Assembly: GCF_007097395.1 (NCBI RefSeq)
Contig: NZ_VKDC01000007.1
Coordinates: 40,851-104,850, forward strand
Length of the DNA: 64,000 bases
Origin: Fulvivirga sp. M361
Lineage (GTDB): Bacteria > Bacteroidota > Bacteroidia > Cytophagales > Cyclobacteriaceae
Direction of reading: 5' to 3'
Shown here: positions 9,816 to 19,956 of the stretch, in pieces
Numbering within the stretch: position 1 is the first letter of the stretch
Layout of the letters: the number at the start of each line of letters is the position of its first letter
The notes under the pieces: generated by a model
What the model was told of the DNA's origin: nothing
The model's database searches: none
Seen by the model: the letters and a program-made list of their open reading frames with translations, nothing else
Made by a program: the position numbers and the translations under genes

Positions 9816-12800
9816 ATGCAGTACAACTACATGCGATATTTATGCTTCTCATTGTTCATCCTGCTCTCGGTGCCAACAGCAGCTCAGGAAGGGGGGAAAT
9901 ATGGCAAGATATTATTAAAGGCCGATGCACAATACGAAATAGGTGCTTATGTAAAAGCCAGCAAATATCTGGAGAAGTACAAAAAGAAAGTAATCAAAAA
10001 ATATGGGGCCAGGAATGAATACTTGCCCCTATTTTATATAAGGAGGTCTAAATTCAACCTGGCTGAAGGGCTGCTGATAGACTTTGAGAATTCGATAGAG
10101 CAGGCTATCACCGCCAGTAGCGCCATCTATGGTGAAGCGTCTAAAGAACATGCCATCACGCTTCTTGACATAGGTGAGATATTAGCCCACTACGGTGACT
10201 ACCTAAGAGCAGAGGAATACATTCGATCGGCACAAAAAACCCTGGAAGCATCAAAAGCACTAGATGACAGGTTAAAAGCCAAAAGTGACTTAACCCTGGC
10301 CAGGGTGCTAACGGGCCGTGGGTTTTATAATCAGGCCCTGAGCTTTATCGATGAAAATCTGGATTATTTCAAATCGAGGGCCGTAAGCAAAGAATCATTC
10401 GTAGATGACAAAGGAAGATTACAAAGTAAACGCCTTCCCGAGGAAGAAGTAAATGAAAGGCTTGGTGACTATGCGGAACTATTAACACTGCATGGCAACG
10501 TATTTCGGAAAAGAGGTAGTTACAAAGAAGCAGATGCCGCTTTCAAACTGGCCAGAACCTGGATAGACAAGAACCTGGGAAATGCCAGTCTGGCCTATGT
10601 TCAAAATCAACTCGATTTCGGTCAGTTCCTCTTAGAAAATGGCCTTCGAGACTTTAGCAGTGACGACGTAAAAAATGAAAGATTTGATAAGACATTAAAT
10701 CATCTCAAAAAAAAGCATGAAGAATCACATTTCCTTGCCTTTGAGCTCTATGAGCAACTTTTGAAGTACTATCTGAAGACCGATAGCAAATCAAAGTATA
10801 AAAATCTCAAAATTGAATATGAAAAGGCGATCAAGAAGAATTTCAAACGTAACAGTATTCATTACATTAATTTAGAAACCATTGAGTTTGACGCCAAGCT
10901 TGACAAGGAAAAAACAAACAATTTAGCCTCCAAAGCAGCCGTTCAGGCCAATAGTAATGCACTTCCTAAATATCATAAGAAGCGCATCCAAATTCTTGAT
11001 TTTCTTTACCGGCTGGCGCTACAGGAAAAAAACTACAACGCCGCATCAGCAAATCTTAATGACATCCTGGAGATCAAAAAGGAGCTGTATGGCGACGATT
11101 CCCCGGAATATCATTTGGCACGGATTGAATTGGCTAGTTACTACGTAGATTTCTCGGATAAAATCAAAGAAGCAGAAGCCATTTACAGTGAAAGCTTTGA
11201 AGGTATAGTAGAACCACAGATAGACACCTGGCATAAAGATTATGTATCGATACAAAATCATCTGGCTAAATTTTATGCCAGTACAGATCAATACGCACTG
11301 GCTATAGCAGCCATTGATAAAGCCAGTGATGGTGCAGCAGTTAAATTTTCATCGGTAGACCCTGCCTACGGTGAAGTACTGAATAATCAGGCACAGTTAT
11401 ACCTTAGCCTTGCTAATTACGACAAAGCCGAAGAAAGTCTGAACAAATCGCTGGCGATTTTCAAAGAGTATCGTAGAGACGAAAACTGGGTCATTGAATA
11501 CATTAATACTCAGGCCACACAGGCACAACTCAAAGTGATCCAAGGGCTGTTTGATGAAGCGGAAGACATCATGAATCGCTCCAAAAAAACACTTAAAAGG
11601 GTCAATAACCCAAGTAACTACAATGATCTCGCCTCAAGCCAGGGATTAGCCAGGGTATACATGCCCCTCGGCAGATTTAGAGAAGCTAATGAGTTACTAG
11701 ACAGAATTATAGTCGAATATCAATTGCGCTATGGCTCCAGTTCCCGTAGGTTGATCCTGCCTCTGGTATATCGTGGTCAACTGGAACTTACTGAAGGAGA
11801 ATACACATTTGCAGAAAAAACGGCAAGACGGGCCAATCAGATCGCCACCTCCATCTACGGCGAAAATTCTTCTAAAGTAGCACCTACACTCTCACTATTA
11901 GCAGATATTTATACCAGTATCGGAGATTATCCTAAAGCGCAGGATAATATTGAAAAGGCAATCAGAATCCAGGAGGCCCAATTTGGGCGTCAACATGTAG
12001 ATGTCGCCAAATCACTGGCCCAGCTTGGTCTGATTAAATTTTACCAGGGTGATAACCTTACGTCAGCCGAAAAAATCATTGAAGAAGCAAAAGATATTAT
12101 CGCTGCCAAACTTGGAAATCGCAACCCTACTTATGCTGATGCGTTAACTGATCTCGCAAAGATTTACATCTCCGAAAAGAGGTTCGATGATGCATTCAAT
12201 GCGCTTACTCTGGCAGAAACGATATGGCTCTCTAAAGCAGGCAAACGCAACAATATCAATGCAGCCAGTATTTACTCACTCATAGGGGATATCCATTACT
12301 TACAACGCGACTATGATAAGGCGGAAGAAGAGTATGAAAAATCAAAAAAGATCTATCAAAACAAATTCAGTAAAAACCACCCTGAGTATGTAAAAATACT
12401 ATCCAAATTGAGTAAGGTGTATTATATGGAGGGAGACACCAAAAAATCCAGAAATTACATCGAAGAGGCATTGGCCAACCACCAAAACTTTATTCGAGCC
12501 TTTTTCCCGGCTTTAAGTGAGCGAGAAAAAGCTAAATTTTGGAATACGATACGCCCTGACTATGAATTTTACAACACGCTTGCATTCAAGATTGCAGCAG
12601 AAGATAAAAGAGCAATTGGTGACGTGTACAATAATGCTTTGCTCACCAAGGCAATCTTACTAAATTCCTCCATCAAGATCCGTGAACGTATCGCCAATAG
12701 TAATGATGATGAATTGAAAGAGAAGTACAATGACTGGCTTGCAAAGAAAGAGGAGCTCACCAACGTGCTTTCCATGAGCCTGCAACAACTCCAGGAGAAC

Positions 12801-14057
12801 GAAATTGATCCGATAGTACTTACCCATGAAGTAGAACAGATAGAGAAAGAGTTAAGTCAAAAATCGGAGCTTTTTTCACAAAGTGTAGAGGACAATACCA
12901 TCGTATGGAATCAGGTTCAGGAAAAACTGGAACCTAATGAAGTAGCTATGGAAATGGTAAGGTATCGATACTTTGATCACGTACTGACAGACTCTGTAAT
13001 ATATGCCGCCATGTATTTGAAAAACAAGAAAGAGCAGTCTACTCCAGGGGTAGTATTATTAGGTGATGGTAAGAACATGGAAAACAAGCTTTTCAAGTTC
13101 TATCGTAATAGTATCATATACCGCATCAAAGACCCATACAGCTTTGATGCATACTGGGAACCGATCATGAGTGCCCTGGGTACTTATTCTACGCTTTACT
13201 TATCTGCGGATGGTGTTTATAATCAGATCAACCTGGAAGCAATACCGATGGAAGATGGGAAATACGTTATTGACAATTCTAATATTGTGCTGGTAAGTAA
13301 CACCAAAGATATCTGGACAAGGAGTACCAGAACACGACTGGTCCAAAACGAGAAAAAAGCTTCAATGTTCGGAAACCCTGAATTTTATCTGACAGCCAGT
13401 ACAGGTGATATCAATCCGCTCCCGGGAACCCAGGTAGAAGTACAAGAACTAAAAGACTTACTAAGAACAAGAGGATGGGACACTTCCTCATACACCGACA
13501 TCTCCGCCAGTGAAGATGAAATAAAGCGATTAAATAACCCTAAAGTATTTCATATTGCTACACACGGTTTTTTCACCCCGGCAGAACAGATGACCGAATC
13601 AGACCGACTGGTACAGAGTGAAAGCTCCGCAGCGCGTAATCCGTTACTAAGAACAGGCCTGCTGCTTACAGGAGCCGGAGATTTACTTCAAAAAACAGAG
13701 TTCAACTACAATGCTGAAAGTGGCATCTTAACAGCTTATGAGGCCATGAACCTTAACCTTGACCAAACAGAGCTTGTGGTGTTAAGTGCATGTGAAACAG
13801 GGTTAGGTGAATTAGCCGTAGGGGAAGGCGTTTACGGATTACAGCGTGCTTTCCTGGTAGCAGGAGCCAAAGTACTTATTATGAGTATGTTTAAAGTAGA
13901 TGATGTAGCCACTCAAAAACTGATGAGCAAATTCTATAAAAAATGGCTCGAAACAGGCAAAATGAGAGAATCATTTATTTTGGCGAAAAAAGAACTTAGA
14001 AATGAATACCAGGACCCTATTTTCTGGGGGTCTTTCATTATGATAGGTATGGACTGA
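9816..14057 (+). CDS. Secreted TPR-repeat protein with C-terminal CHAT (caspase-like) protease domain
   Basis: A very large protein (1413 residues from the ATG at 9816, which is followed by a signal-peptide-like YLCFSLFILLSVPTAAQ). The in-frame start further upstream would put about 18 non-hydrophobic residues before the signal, so the 9816 or 9831 ATG is preferred. Residues about 40-900 are tetratricopeptide repeats (for example YDKAEESLNKSLAIFK and YDKAEEEYEKSKKIYQ). Residues about 1090-1413 form a CHAT domain with the His-Cys dyad of clan CD peptidases: H1250 in IATHGFF and C1326 in LSACETGLGE. CHAT proteins are caspase/separase-like, and TPRs usually bind the partner or substrate. Its target is unknown. 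No gRAMP/Cas7-11 or other CRISPR gene is nearby, so it is not a Craspase component. A hairpin terminator follows. Confidence 0.93.
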   Translation: MQYNYMRYLCFSLFILLSVPTAAQEGGKYGKILLKADAQYEIGAYVKASKYLEKYKKKVIKKYGARNEYLPLFYIRRSKFNLAEGLLIDFENSIEQAITASSAIYGEASKEHAITLLDIGEILAHYGDYLRAEEYIRSAQKTLEASKALDDRLKAKSDLTLARVLTGRGFYNQALSFIDENLDYFKSRAVSKESFVDDKGRLQSKRLPEEEVNERLGDYAELLTLHGNVFRKRGSYKEADAAFKLARTWIDKNLGNASLAYVQNQLDFGQFLLENGLRDFSSDDVKNERFDKTLNHLKKKHEESHFLAFELYEQLLKYYLKTDSKSKYKNLKIEYEKAIKKNFKRNSIHYINLETIEFDAKLDKEKTNNLASKAAVQANSNALPKYHKKRIQILDFLYRLALQEKNYNAASANLNDILEIKKELYGDDSPEYHLARIELASYYVDFSDKIKEAEAIYSESFEGIVEPQIDTWHKDYVSIQNHLAKFYASTDQYALAIAAIDKASDGAAVKFSSVDPAYGEVLNNQAQLYLSLANYDKAEESLNKSLAIFKEYRRDENWVIEYINTQATQAQLKVIQGLFDEAEDIMNRSKKTLKRVNNPSNYNDLASSQGLARVYMPLGRFREANELLDRIIVEYQLRYGSSSRRLILPLVYRGQLELTEGEYTFAEKTARRANQIATSIYGENSSKVAPTLSLLADIYTSIGDYPKAQDNIEKAIRIQEAQFGRQHVDVAKSLAQLGLIKFYQGDNLTSAEKIIEEAKDIIAAKLGNRNPTYADALTDLAKIYISEKRFDDAFNALTLAETIWLSKAGKRNNINAASIYSLIGDIHYLQRDYDKAEEEYEKSKKIYQNKFSKNHPEYVKILSKLSKVYYMEGDTKKSRNYIEEALANHQNFIRAFFPALSEREKAKFWNTIRPDYEFYNTLAFKIAAEDKRAIGDVYNNALLTKAILLNSSIKIRERIANSNDDELKEKYNDWLAKKEELTNVLSMSLQQLQENEIDPIVLTHEVEQIEKELSQKSELFSQSVEDNTIVWNQVQEKLEPNEVAMEMVRYRYFDHVLTDSVIYAAMYLKNKKEQSTPGVVLLGDGKNMENKLFKFYRNSIIYRIKDPYSFDAYWEPIMSALGTYSTLYLSADGVYNQINLEAIPMEDGKYVIDNSNIVLVSNTKDIWTRSTRTRLVQNEKKASMFGNPEFYLTASTGDINPLPGTQVEVQELKDLLRTRGWDTSSYTDISASEDEIKRLNNPKVFHIATHGFFTPAEQMTESDRLVQSESSAARNPLLRTGLLLTGAGDLLQKTEFNYNAESGILTAYEAMNLNLDQTELVVLSACETGLGELAVGEGVYGLQRAFLVAGAKVLIMSMFKVDDVATQKLMSKFYKKWLETGKMRESFILAKKELRNEYQDPIFWGSFIMIGMD

Positions 14058-14081
14058 TCAGAAAAATTTCAAAATTGTAGG

Positions 14082-14108
14082 TAGGGAAGTTCACACTTCC
14101 CTATTTTT
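14082..14108 (+). terminator. Rho-independent terminator after the TPR-CHAT gene
   Basis: The 9-bp perfect stem TAGGGAAGT / ACTTCCCTA, with a TCAC loop, is followed directly by five T residues, 25 bases after the stop codon. Confidence 0.85.
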
Positions 14109-14140
14109 ATTCGCTCAATAGCCGTTTATTTAACGCCACC

Positions 14141-14962
14141 ATGGAGGGAATAAAAAAGCAAAAAGCCTGGAAAGAAAAGCTTTATGTCATCATTTTTGAA
14201 GCCGATACTTTCTTGGGTAAAATCTTTGATATCATCCTGCTCATTGCCATACTGCTCAGTGTATTGGCTGTAATGCTGGAAAGTGTAGTAAGCCTCAAAG
14301 AAGATTATGGAGATGAATTATATATCATCGAGTGGATATTCACCATTTTCTTTACGATCGAATACGTGATCCGTATCATTATCGTTGAAAAACCCTGGCG
14401 TTATATTCGAAGTTTCTTTGGCATTGTAGACTTACTGTCAATAATCCCAACGTATCTCAGCCTGTTTATTTTAGGAGCACAATCTTTATTGATCATCAGA
14501 AGTATACGATTGTTACGCGTTTTCAGAGTACTGAAAATGGTGCGTTTCCTGGGAGAAGCATCACAACTCACCAATGCACTTAACGCCAGTAAGGCCAAGA
14601 TAATCGTTTTTATAGGCGCTGTATTTGCCATGACAGTAATTATGGGTACGCTGATGTATATGATAGAAGGTACGGAAAATGGCTTTACCAGCATTCCCAA
14701 GAGTATCTATTGGGCTGTAGTAACTTTGACAACAGTGGGTTACGGTGACTTAGCGCCACAAACACCCATGGGGCAGGGCTTAGCAACACTTATCATGATT
14801 TTAGGTTACGGGATCATAGCGGTCCCTACCGGAATTGTAACGGCTGAAATAACACAAAGCAAAGTAATGAGAGAAGTGAATAATAAAATTTGTTCTGAAT
14901 GTAACGCTAAGGAACATGATCTTAATGCCAATTATTGTAAGTTTTGTGGAACCGCTCTTTAG
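14141..14962 (+). CDS. Voltage-gated potassium channel subunit (six-helix ion transporter) with C-terminal zinc ribbon
   Basis: A 273-residue member of the ion_trans family. Six membrane segments can be traced: S1 near 25-45, S2 near 65-85, S3 near 95-115, S4 with repeated arginines (IIRSIRLLRVFRVLKMVRF), S5 near 155-175, and S6 after the pore. The pore loop holds the K+ selectivity filter TVGYGD (V199-D203). The C-terminus ends in a four-cysteine zinc ribbon, CSEC-x11-CKFC, which is not part of the channel core and could tether or sense something in the cytoplasm. It conducts K+ across the inner membrane in response to voltage. It follows a strong terminator, so it is its own transcription unit. 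Confidence 0.93.
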   Translation: MEGIKKQKAWKEKLYVIIFEADTFLGKIFDIILLIAILLSVLAVMLESVVSLKEDYGDELYIIEWIFTIFFTIEYVIRIIIVEKPWRYIRSFFGIVDLLSIIPTYLSLFILGAQSLLIIRSIRLLRVFRVLKMVRFLGEASQLTNALNASKAKIIVFIGAVFAMTVIMGTLMYMIEGTENGFTSIPKSIYWAVVTLTTVGYGDLAPQTPMGQGLATLIMILGYGIIAVPTGIVTAEITQSKVMREVNNKICSECNAKEHDLNANYCKFCGTAL

Positions 14963-14997
14963 GCTATTAGAAATGTAATCAAAATAGGTTATACAGC

Positions 14998-17900
14998 CTA
15001 GCCTCGCTGGTCCGTCTCGTCTTTCGAATGATGGTTGACAAAACGTGATAAGTTTTCTTTTACGACTTCCCTGTTATTCCAAAATTCACGACTAAATACA
15101 CCTGTGAAATTCCACTTCTTCTTACTGAGTACAAAGGGTGTATAAACGTGTGCATCTTTGATCGACTGACTTTGATAATAAAGGTCATCATCTGTGAGAA
15201 TCAGTCCTAAATATTGTTCACTACTCTTCACAGTAATGTCAGCAAATGGAAGTTCTTCCTTAAAAGTAAATGCATCGAAATTATCAACAAGCCACTTATC
15301 CAATTGTTGTTTCAGGTACCAATGCGCATGACGCTTGTCTGCAGGCATAAGTGAAGGTTTAAATTTACCCTTAGAAACATCAAGGGCATATTCCAGGTAT
15401 TTCTTGAGCAACTTGGGACCATCATTCTTAGTCTCTTCCACCTTTAATTGGGAAGGCATAATACTACTAATGACCATTATTTTTTCTCTGGCCCTTGTAA
15501 CCGCTACATTCAACCTATTTTCGCCGTCAGCTGCATTCAGGCTACCAAAATGCATCGCCATTTTACCCTTTGCATCCGGTGCATAAGCTGTAGAAAACAG
15601 GATAATATCTTTCTCATCACCCTGTACATTTTCAATATTTTTGACAAACCAGTTGTTTGGAATTACCTTTTCAGAAGATGTGGCTTTCTCGTCTATTAAG
15701 TCCAGGATCAACTGTTGCTGTTTAGCATTAAAAGTCACTACACCAACCTCTTTATCAGGATGATGATCCAATATCTCCATCAAGACTTCTACCACTTTTT
15801 CAGCTTCAATGTGGTTAGTATTGTTTTCCCAGATCCCATCTACTTTTAAATATTCAATAGCCGGTTCAGCACTGTTTACCACATCATAATCTGGTAATAA
15901 CTTCAAATTGCCTTCATAGAAGTGCTGGTTAGAAAATTCTATCAGGTCAAGTGATTTACTACGATAGTGTCCTTTGAGTTGAACAGACATCAAATGTTGG
16001 TCTGCCAGGGAGAGCAAGGAGTCTACTTCCAGGGCAGGCACATCGGTATCAATTTCATCGCCATAGCGTACCTGATAAACATCGGATGGCTTAAGCTGCT
16101 TATCATCACCGGCAATCAATAACTGCCGTCCCCGATACATTGCAGGTATACCACGCTCAACAAAGCACTGCGAAGCTTCATCGAATATCACCAGGTCAAA
16201 CATAGATCGCATCGGAAAAATGGCTGATACGGATTCCGGAGAAGCCATCCAGCAAGGCATCAAATCAAATACCTCTTCATAATACTCACCGATCAACTTT
16301 CTCAGAGGCCAAATTCGCTTCTTTTTGGTCACCTGATGATGAACCTCACGATAAGTGACCATATTATTTAAACGGTTATACTCAGCTTTTTCATAGGTCC
16401 TTTCACGTGCTCGCAGTAGTAGCATTTCATTACTGATCTGCATTTTATCTCTAACACAGTTCTGTAATTCGGCAGTCGTTTTAAGAAACCGGGAAGAAGA
16501 CACCGTTCTCAATACCGGATATTTTGTTTCGATATGCTCAATCCATGCTGTTCTAAGACTATTTTGAAAAAGGGCTTCCACCTGCTCCGGGGATGGGTCC
16601 GGAAGTTCATCCATTATCTTGTCCACCGCCTGGAGTTCATAAGCCATCATACCATCCCGCAGCTTATCAAACTCGCAAAGAGATTCAAAATCCCGCCTTA
16701 ACGTAGTCTTCATTTCGTCAATGAACCCTCTGTTTTCAAGACCTTTAGATATTTGACCCTCATTTAAATAGAATAACCATTGTGCTTTCCGCTCCGGAAT
16801 ATCCTTTATGAGTTGATAAATGTGCTCTAATTGATCTCTAAACTCTTCAAATGTTAGTTTTTGCACATTGAAGAACTCACGGAAATTCCTTAAAGAGTTG
16901 AAAATCAACTTCGCTTTTACGGCTAGTTTTATAATATAGAACCAATTCTGGAAATGTCCCTTCTCATAGCGCTCAGGGATGCCTGTTACCCAGTCTCTAC
17001 CACGAAGTTTAGTGATATTATGCTCAAGGTTTAGCCGATTATCAATCTTTTCTACCATGGTATTAAAACCTGCCCGGTTTCTTTTCAATTGATTCTCAGA
17101 CAACACCCTCCTTATAAGGAATTTATCTTTTGAAAAAAGCTTCCAATGTATCAGCCTTAAAATACTACGGCGTGCATTCATCTCGCGTTGTAACGTCTCC
17201 TGAAATTTTCCAAGCATATCTGAAGCCAGGGAAAGCTCTGGACCCACCCCTTTGTAACACTCCATTAACACACGTTCTGTATTAGACAGCCACAATACAC
17301 TGGTCTCATCATCAGAATAAGACGCCATATGTTGAAAAAGTCGGTACGCCTCCTTGTTCTTCAAAATACCAAGCATTTCTACAATATAGTCCCGCTTACC
17401 GAGAAAATATTCACAGTCTTTTAAGGACAGCCGAGCTCCTATTTGTGCTTCAAGTAAAGCTCCTATTTCATCTTGATATGATGGAATATCATCCAAAATG
17501 TCAATTATTTTACGCTCATCAGTTACAGTGTAGTTTTTAAAGGACCGCCTCTCTTTCCACGGATAATTGGATGCCCGGTGATTTAAAGCATATTCCGCAT
17601 AATCTTTGAGCTTGGCTGAAAAAGCAGTAATATCTTCGAAACGAAACTGGGTATATTCTTGTCTGAAATTAACCACCGGCTTTTCTCTGTCAGAAGTTAA
17701 GTAAAGTTCTTTGACAGATAATCCACATTCAGATTCATCGAATAAAGCATATTTAAATTCTTCAAGTTCAGCGGTAATTTGGTCTATGCGTCTGCTGTTT
17801 TGAAGAAACTTTCGCTCCAGTTGTATACTGTCCAGGCCATTATTTTTAATCTTATACTCGTCAATGCGGCCTATTTGCCGAGCCACTTTGGCATAGATAT

Positions 17901-19041
17901 TCTTTCTGTCGTTCCTGAAGTCATGCACTAAGCCAACGAAATCTGTCATGTCAATGTCATGCATACGATCATATACTACATCCAGCGCCGCTCTCTTCTG
18001 ACAGACCACCAGTACTTTTTTACCAATAGCAATATGATCGGAGATAAGATTGCAGATCAGCTGAGATTTGCCGGTACCGGGAGGGCCCTGTACCACTACA
18101 GAATTGCCATTTTTAATTGCTCTAATGGCATTTTCCTGGTGCGCATCCATCTTAAAAGGCGTCACCATTTTCTCCTCATCTACACTATCAAGAAACGTGT
18201 ATTTCTTTAAGCCCGGATGTGTTTCTGGCTCGGCCTGTGTCCTTTCCTCAAAAAAGCGATCTATGTCCTCGATTTTATTGTCTTCAATCAGTTTTACATA
18301 ATCAGGCACCAGCTGTGACCCTGCCTGTGGAAAAATGCCCAATACTGCTTCCGGAAACATCTTAAGCTCTCCATTGGCATGTTTTTCTTCAAATTCCGGT
18401 TTTTTAAAGACCTTAAAAGGTTGTAGGACCGATTGAAAATTTTCCTGGTTAAAATTGACCTCTACGGGACTGTCCTTCAGTAGTTGATACAAAGCTGTAC
18501 GGAAAACAGTACTGTCGTCATCAAATTCCTCAAAGGACCGGTCCAGAAAATCATCCGATATTGGAATATCATTGTAATGTGAATAGGCAAGAAAAAAGGA
18601 TTTATTGAATGTTATCCCTTCGTAAACACGCGGTGTAAGCAGCCAATTGTCTTTCTGAATATCTAATGTGACGGGAAAAAACAATACCGGGCAGGAAACA
18701 GACGTACCATCGTTAAATTTGCCTCTTACAAAAGGCCATCCAACATAAAGGTCTTTTGAACCTCGTTCTTCCTGAATAAATTCATCAATACGTCTAAGCT
18801 TTTTAAGCCTCCGGCTTACCAAATTTGTATCCTCATGACGAGGATCCATCAGGGGGCTTAGTACTTTTCTACGACCACCAATCAAGTGTTCTATAATGGA
18901 AAATGACCCTGATTCTGTAATAAAGTTCAGGTCATGCAGATCTAAAAATTGATCGGCTGACAACCTGCGCAGCATTAGTGAACGGTTATTGCCGGATAGA
19001 TTAGTTAGCCTTTTAAGATATGATTTTAGCACTTCGTGCAT
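14998..19041 (-). CDS. Large superfamily 1 (Upf1/Dna2-like) helicase with DUF4011-like N-terminus
   Basis: A 1347-residue protein. The N-terminal 280 residues resemble the DUF4011-type domain found in front of bacterial SF1 helicases (LKRLTNLSGNNRSLMLRRL, DLYVGWPFVRGKF, CPVLFFPVTLD). Walker A is GPPGTGKSQL (about 316-325). A largely helical insertion of roughly 600 residues separates it from Walker B DLVIFDEASQ (about 947-956), which continues as LLIAGDDKQLKPSD. Motif VI is VAVTRAREKI (about 1175). The C-terminal 140 residues are not clearly assignable; a degenerate restriction-endonuclease-like fold is one possibility. Relatives act as RNA or DNA helicases, and some take part in phage defence, often with a fused nuclease. 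There is no nearby defence gene and codon use looks native, so a housekeeping role remains possible. Confidence 0.88.
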   Translation of the reverse strand: MHEVLKSYLKRLTNLSGNNRSLMLRRLSADQFLDLHDLNFITESGSFSIIEHLIGGRRKVLSPLMDPRHEDTNLVSRRLKKLRRIDEFIQEERGSKDLYVGWPFVRGKFNDGTSVSCPVLFFPVTLDIQKDNWLLTPRVYEGITFNKSFFLAYSHYNDIPISDDFLDRSFEEFDDDSTVFRTALYQLLKDSPVEVNFNQENFQSVLQPFKVFKKPEFEEKHANGELKMFPEAVLGIFPQAGSQLVPDYVKLIEDNKIEDIDRFFEERTQAEPETHPGLKKYTFLDSVDEEKMVTPFKMDAHQENAIRAIKNGNSVVVQGPPGTGKSQLICNLISDHIAIGKKVLVVCQKRAALDVVYDRMHDIDMTDFVGLVHDFRNDRKNIYAKVARQIGRIDEYKIKNNGLDSIQLERKFLQNSRRIDQITAELEEFKYALFDESECGLSVKELYLTSDREKPVVNFRQEYTQFRFEDITAFSAKLKDYAEYALNHRASNYPWKERRSFKNYTVTDERKIIDILDDIPSYQDEIGALLEAQIGARLSLKDCEYFLGKRDYIVEMLGILKNKEAYRLFQHMASYSDDETSVLWLSNTERVLMECYKGVGPELSLASDMLGKFQETLQREMNARRSILRLIHWKLFSKDKFLIRRVLSENQLKRNRAGFNTMVEKIDNRLNLEHNITKLRGRDWVTGIPERYEKGHFQNWFYIIKLAVKAKLIFNSLRNFREFFNVQKLTFEEFRDQLEHIYQLIKDIPERKAQWLFYLNEGQISKGLENRGFIDEMKTTLRRDFESLCEFDKLRDGMMAYELQAVDKIMDELPDPSPEQVEALFQNSLRTAWIEHIETKYPVLRTVSSSRFLKTTAELQNCVRDKMQISNEMLLLRARERTYEKAEYNRLNNMVTYREVHHQVTKKKRIWPLRKLIGEYYEEVFDLMPCWMASPESVSAIFPMRSMFDLVIFDEASQCFVERGIPAMYRGRQLLIAGDDKQLKPSDVYQVRYGDEIDTDVPALEVDSLLSLADQHLMSVQLKGHYRSKSLDLIEFSNQHFYEGNLKLLPDYDVVNSAEPAIEYLKVDGIWENNTNHIEAEKVVEVLMEILDHHPDKEVGVVTFNAKQQQLILDLIDEKATSSEKVIPNNWFVKNIENVQGDEKDIILFSTAYAPDAKGKMAMHFGSLNAADGENRLNVAVTRAREKIMVISSIMPSQLKVEETKNDGPKLLKKYLEYALDVSKGKFKPSLMPADKRHAHWYLKQQLDKWLVDNFDAFTFKEELPFADITVKSSEQYLGLILTDDDLYYQSQSIKDAHVYTPFVLSKKKWNFTGVFSREFWNNREVVKENLSRFVNHHSKDETDQRG

Positions 19042-19090
19042 GTGAGATCAGTATATTGAACTACGAATATATGGTTTCAATTAGTAAGAA

Positions 19091-19819
19091 TTAGAACTTT
19101 AGATAAGGTTCTATTCGCGCCAAAGTTAACGAGTCAATTAAATGCATAGTATCCAAATCTTCAATACTTGTGAACTGACCATGTTGGAACCTGTAAGCTG
19201 TGATGGCCCGCGCTACTTTTTTACTAATATAAGGATGTCGACTGAGGTCATAATCATCGAACAGATTAATCTCGATCCACTTAGGGTGGTAACCAGATGA
19301 AATGAACGTAAGTGTATCGAGTTGTAAAATAACTGAATCAGCGAGTCCGTAGACCTCATTGAATTGTTTTTTTGATACAAAACCGCCCAGTGCATTTCTG
19401 TAATTAACAATTCTCCTGGAAAAAACTTTCCCTATTCCTTTCAACCGCTTTAACGCTGTCGTATCCGCCTGATTTATATCGAAGACCTGGATTTTCGCCT
19501 GAGGTTTTGAATAATTCTTTTTTATTGAACTAGTAAAAGATTTCCTGTTTGTCCGCTTTTTAGGGGCATCATAGGTTCGAAATTTTTTAGGTTTTAGTGG
19601 TTCTGTGTTGTCCAATACAGCATTTATTCTGATAACGGTCAAAAGGCTATCCATCTTTTTTTGATCGGTCATCTTATACGCTGTATCTGGTTTGGCATAT
19701 TTCATCCAAAAAATACCTGCAGTCATTGTAAGTAATAGGATTAAAAATATTACAAAGCCGTTAGCTTCGGTAGTTGAAATACCGAAGCTATTCTTAAACC
19801 AGATAATGAGTTTCTTCAC
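19091..19819 (-). CDS. Membrane-anchored helix-hairpin-helix protein (ComEA-like)
   Basis: A 242-residue protein with one N-terminal membrane segment (NGFVIFLILLLTMTAGIFWM, about 20-39), a basic linker, and two helix-hairpin-helix units: TTALKRLKGIGKVFSRRIVNYR (about 120-145) and HPYISKKVARAITAYRFQHG (about 190-215). HhH pairs bind DNA without sequence specificity, and this arrangement resembles ComEA-type DNA receptors at the membrane, although Bacteroidota versions are often orphan. It follows the helicase start by 49 bases and is transcribed in the same direction, upstream of it, so the two may share a transcript. No competence genes are nearby. The domain call is firm; a role in DNA uptake is only a possibility. 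Confidence 0.85.
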   Translation of the reverse strand: MKKLIIWFKNSFGISTTEANGFVIFLILLLTMTAGIFWMKYAKPDTAYKMTDQKKMDSLLTVIRINAVLDNTEPLKPKKFRTYDAPKKRTNRKSFTSSIKKNYSKPQAKIQVFDINQADTTALKRLKGIGKVFSRRIVNYRNALGGFVSKKQFNEVYGLADSVILQLDTLTFISSGYHPKWIEINLFDDYDLSRHPYISKKVARAITAYRFQHGQFTSIEDLDTMHLIDSLTLARIEPYLKF

Positions 19820-19917
19820 ACTACACCTTTAAACCAAACTAAAGTGAAACACGTTAATTTAAAAATAAAGCACATCTTTTTTTAAACATGAGGCAACGCT
19901 CACCATTCACCGCTACG

Positions 19918-19933
19918 TATGATATACATCAGC
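19918..19933. promoter_or_regulatory. FNR-like dyad 1 upstream of hemA
   Basis: TATGAT-ATAC-ATCAGC retains the full FNR-family core TGAT-N4-ATCA. It is one of two such sites here, starting 23 bases apart. They lie between divergent hemA and the HhH gene, about 115-140 bases before the proposed hemA promoter start. Confidence 0.5.
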
Positions 19934-19940
19934 AATATTA

Positions 19941-19956
19941 TATGATCATTATCAGC
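19941..19956. promoter_or_regulatory. FNR-like dyad 2 upstream of hemA
   Basis: TATGAT-CATT-ATCAGC is the second copy and has the same TGAT-N4-ATCA core and the same right-arm variation as the first copy. Tandem placement makes chance less likely. It is probably bound by the FNR-like regulator at 46965 or a paralogue. Confidence 0.5.

Noticed and set aside
9816..14057. TPR-CHAT gene as part of a CRISPR-guided caspase (Craspase)
   Set aside because: No gRAMP/Cas7-11, Cas1/2 or repeat array is present, and the protein has a signal peptide.
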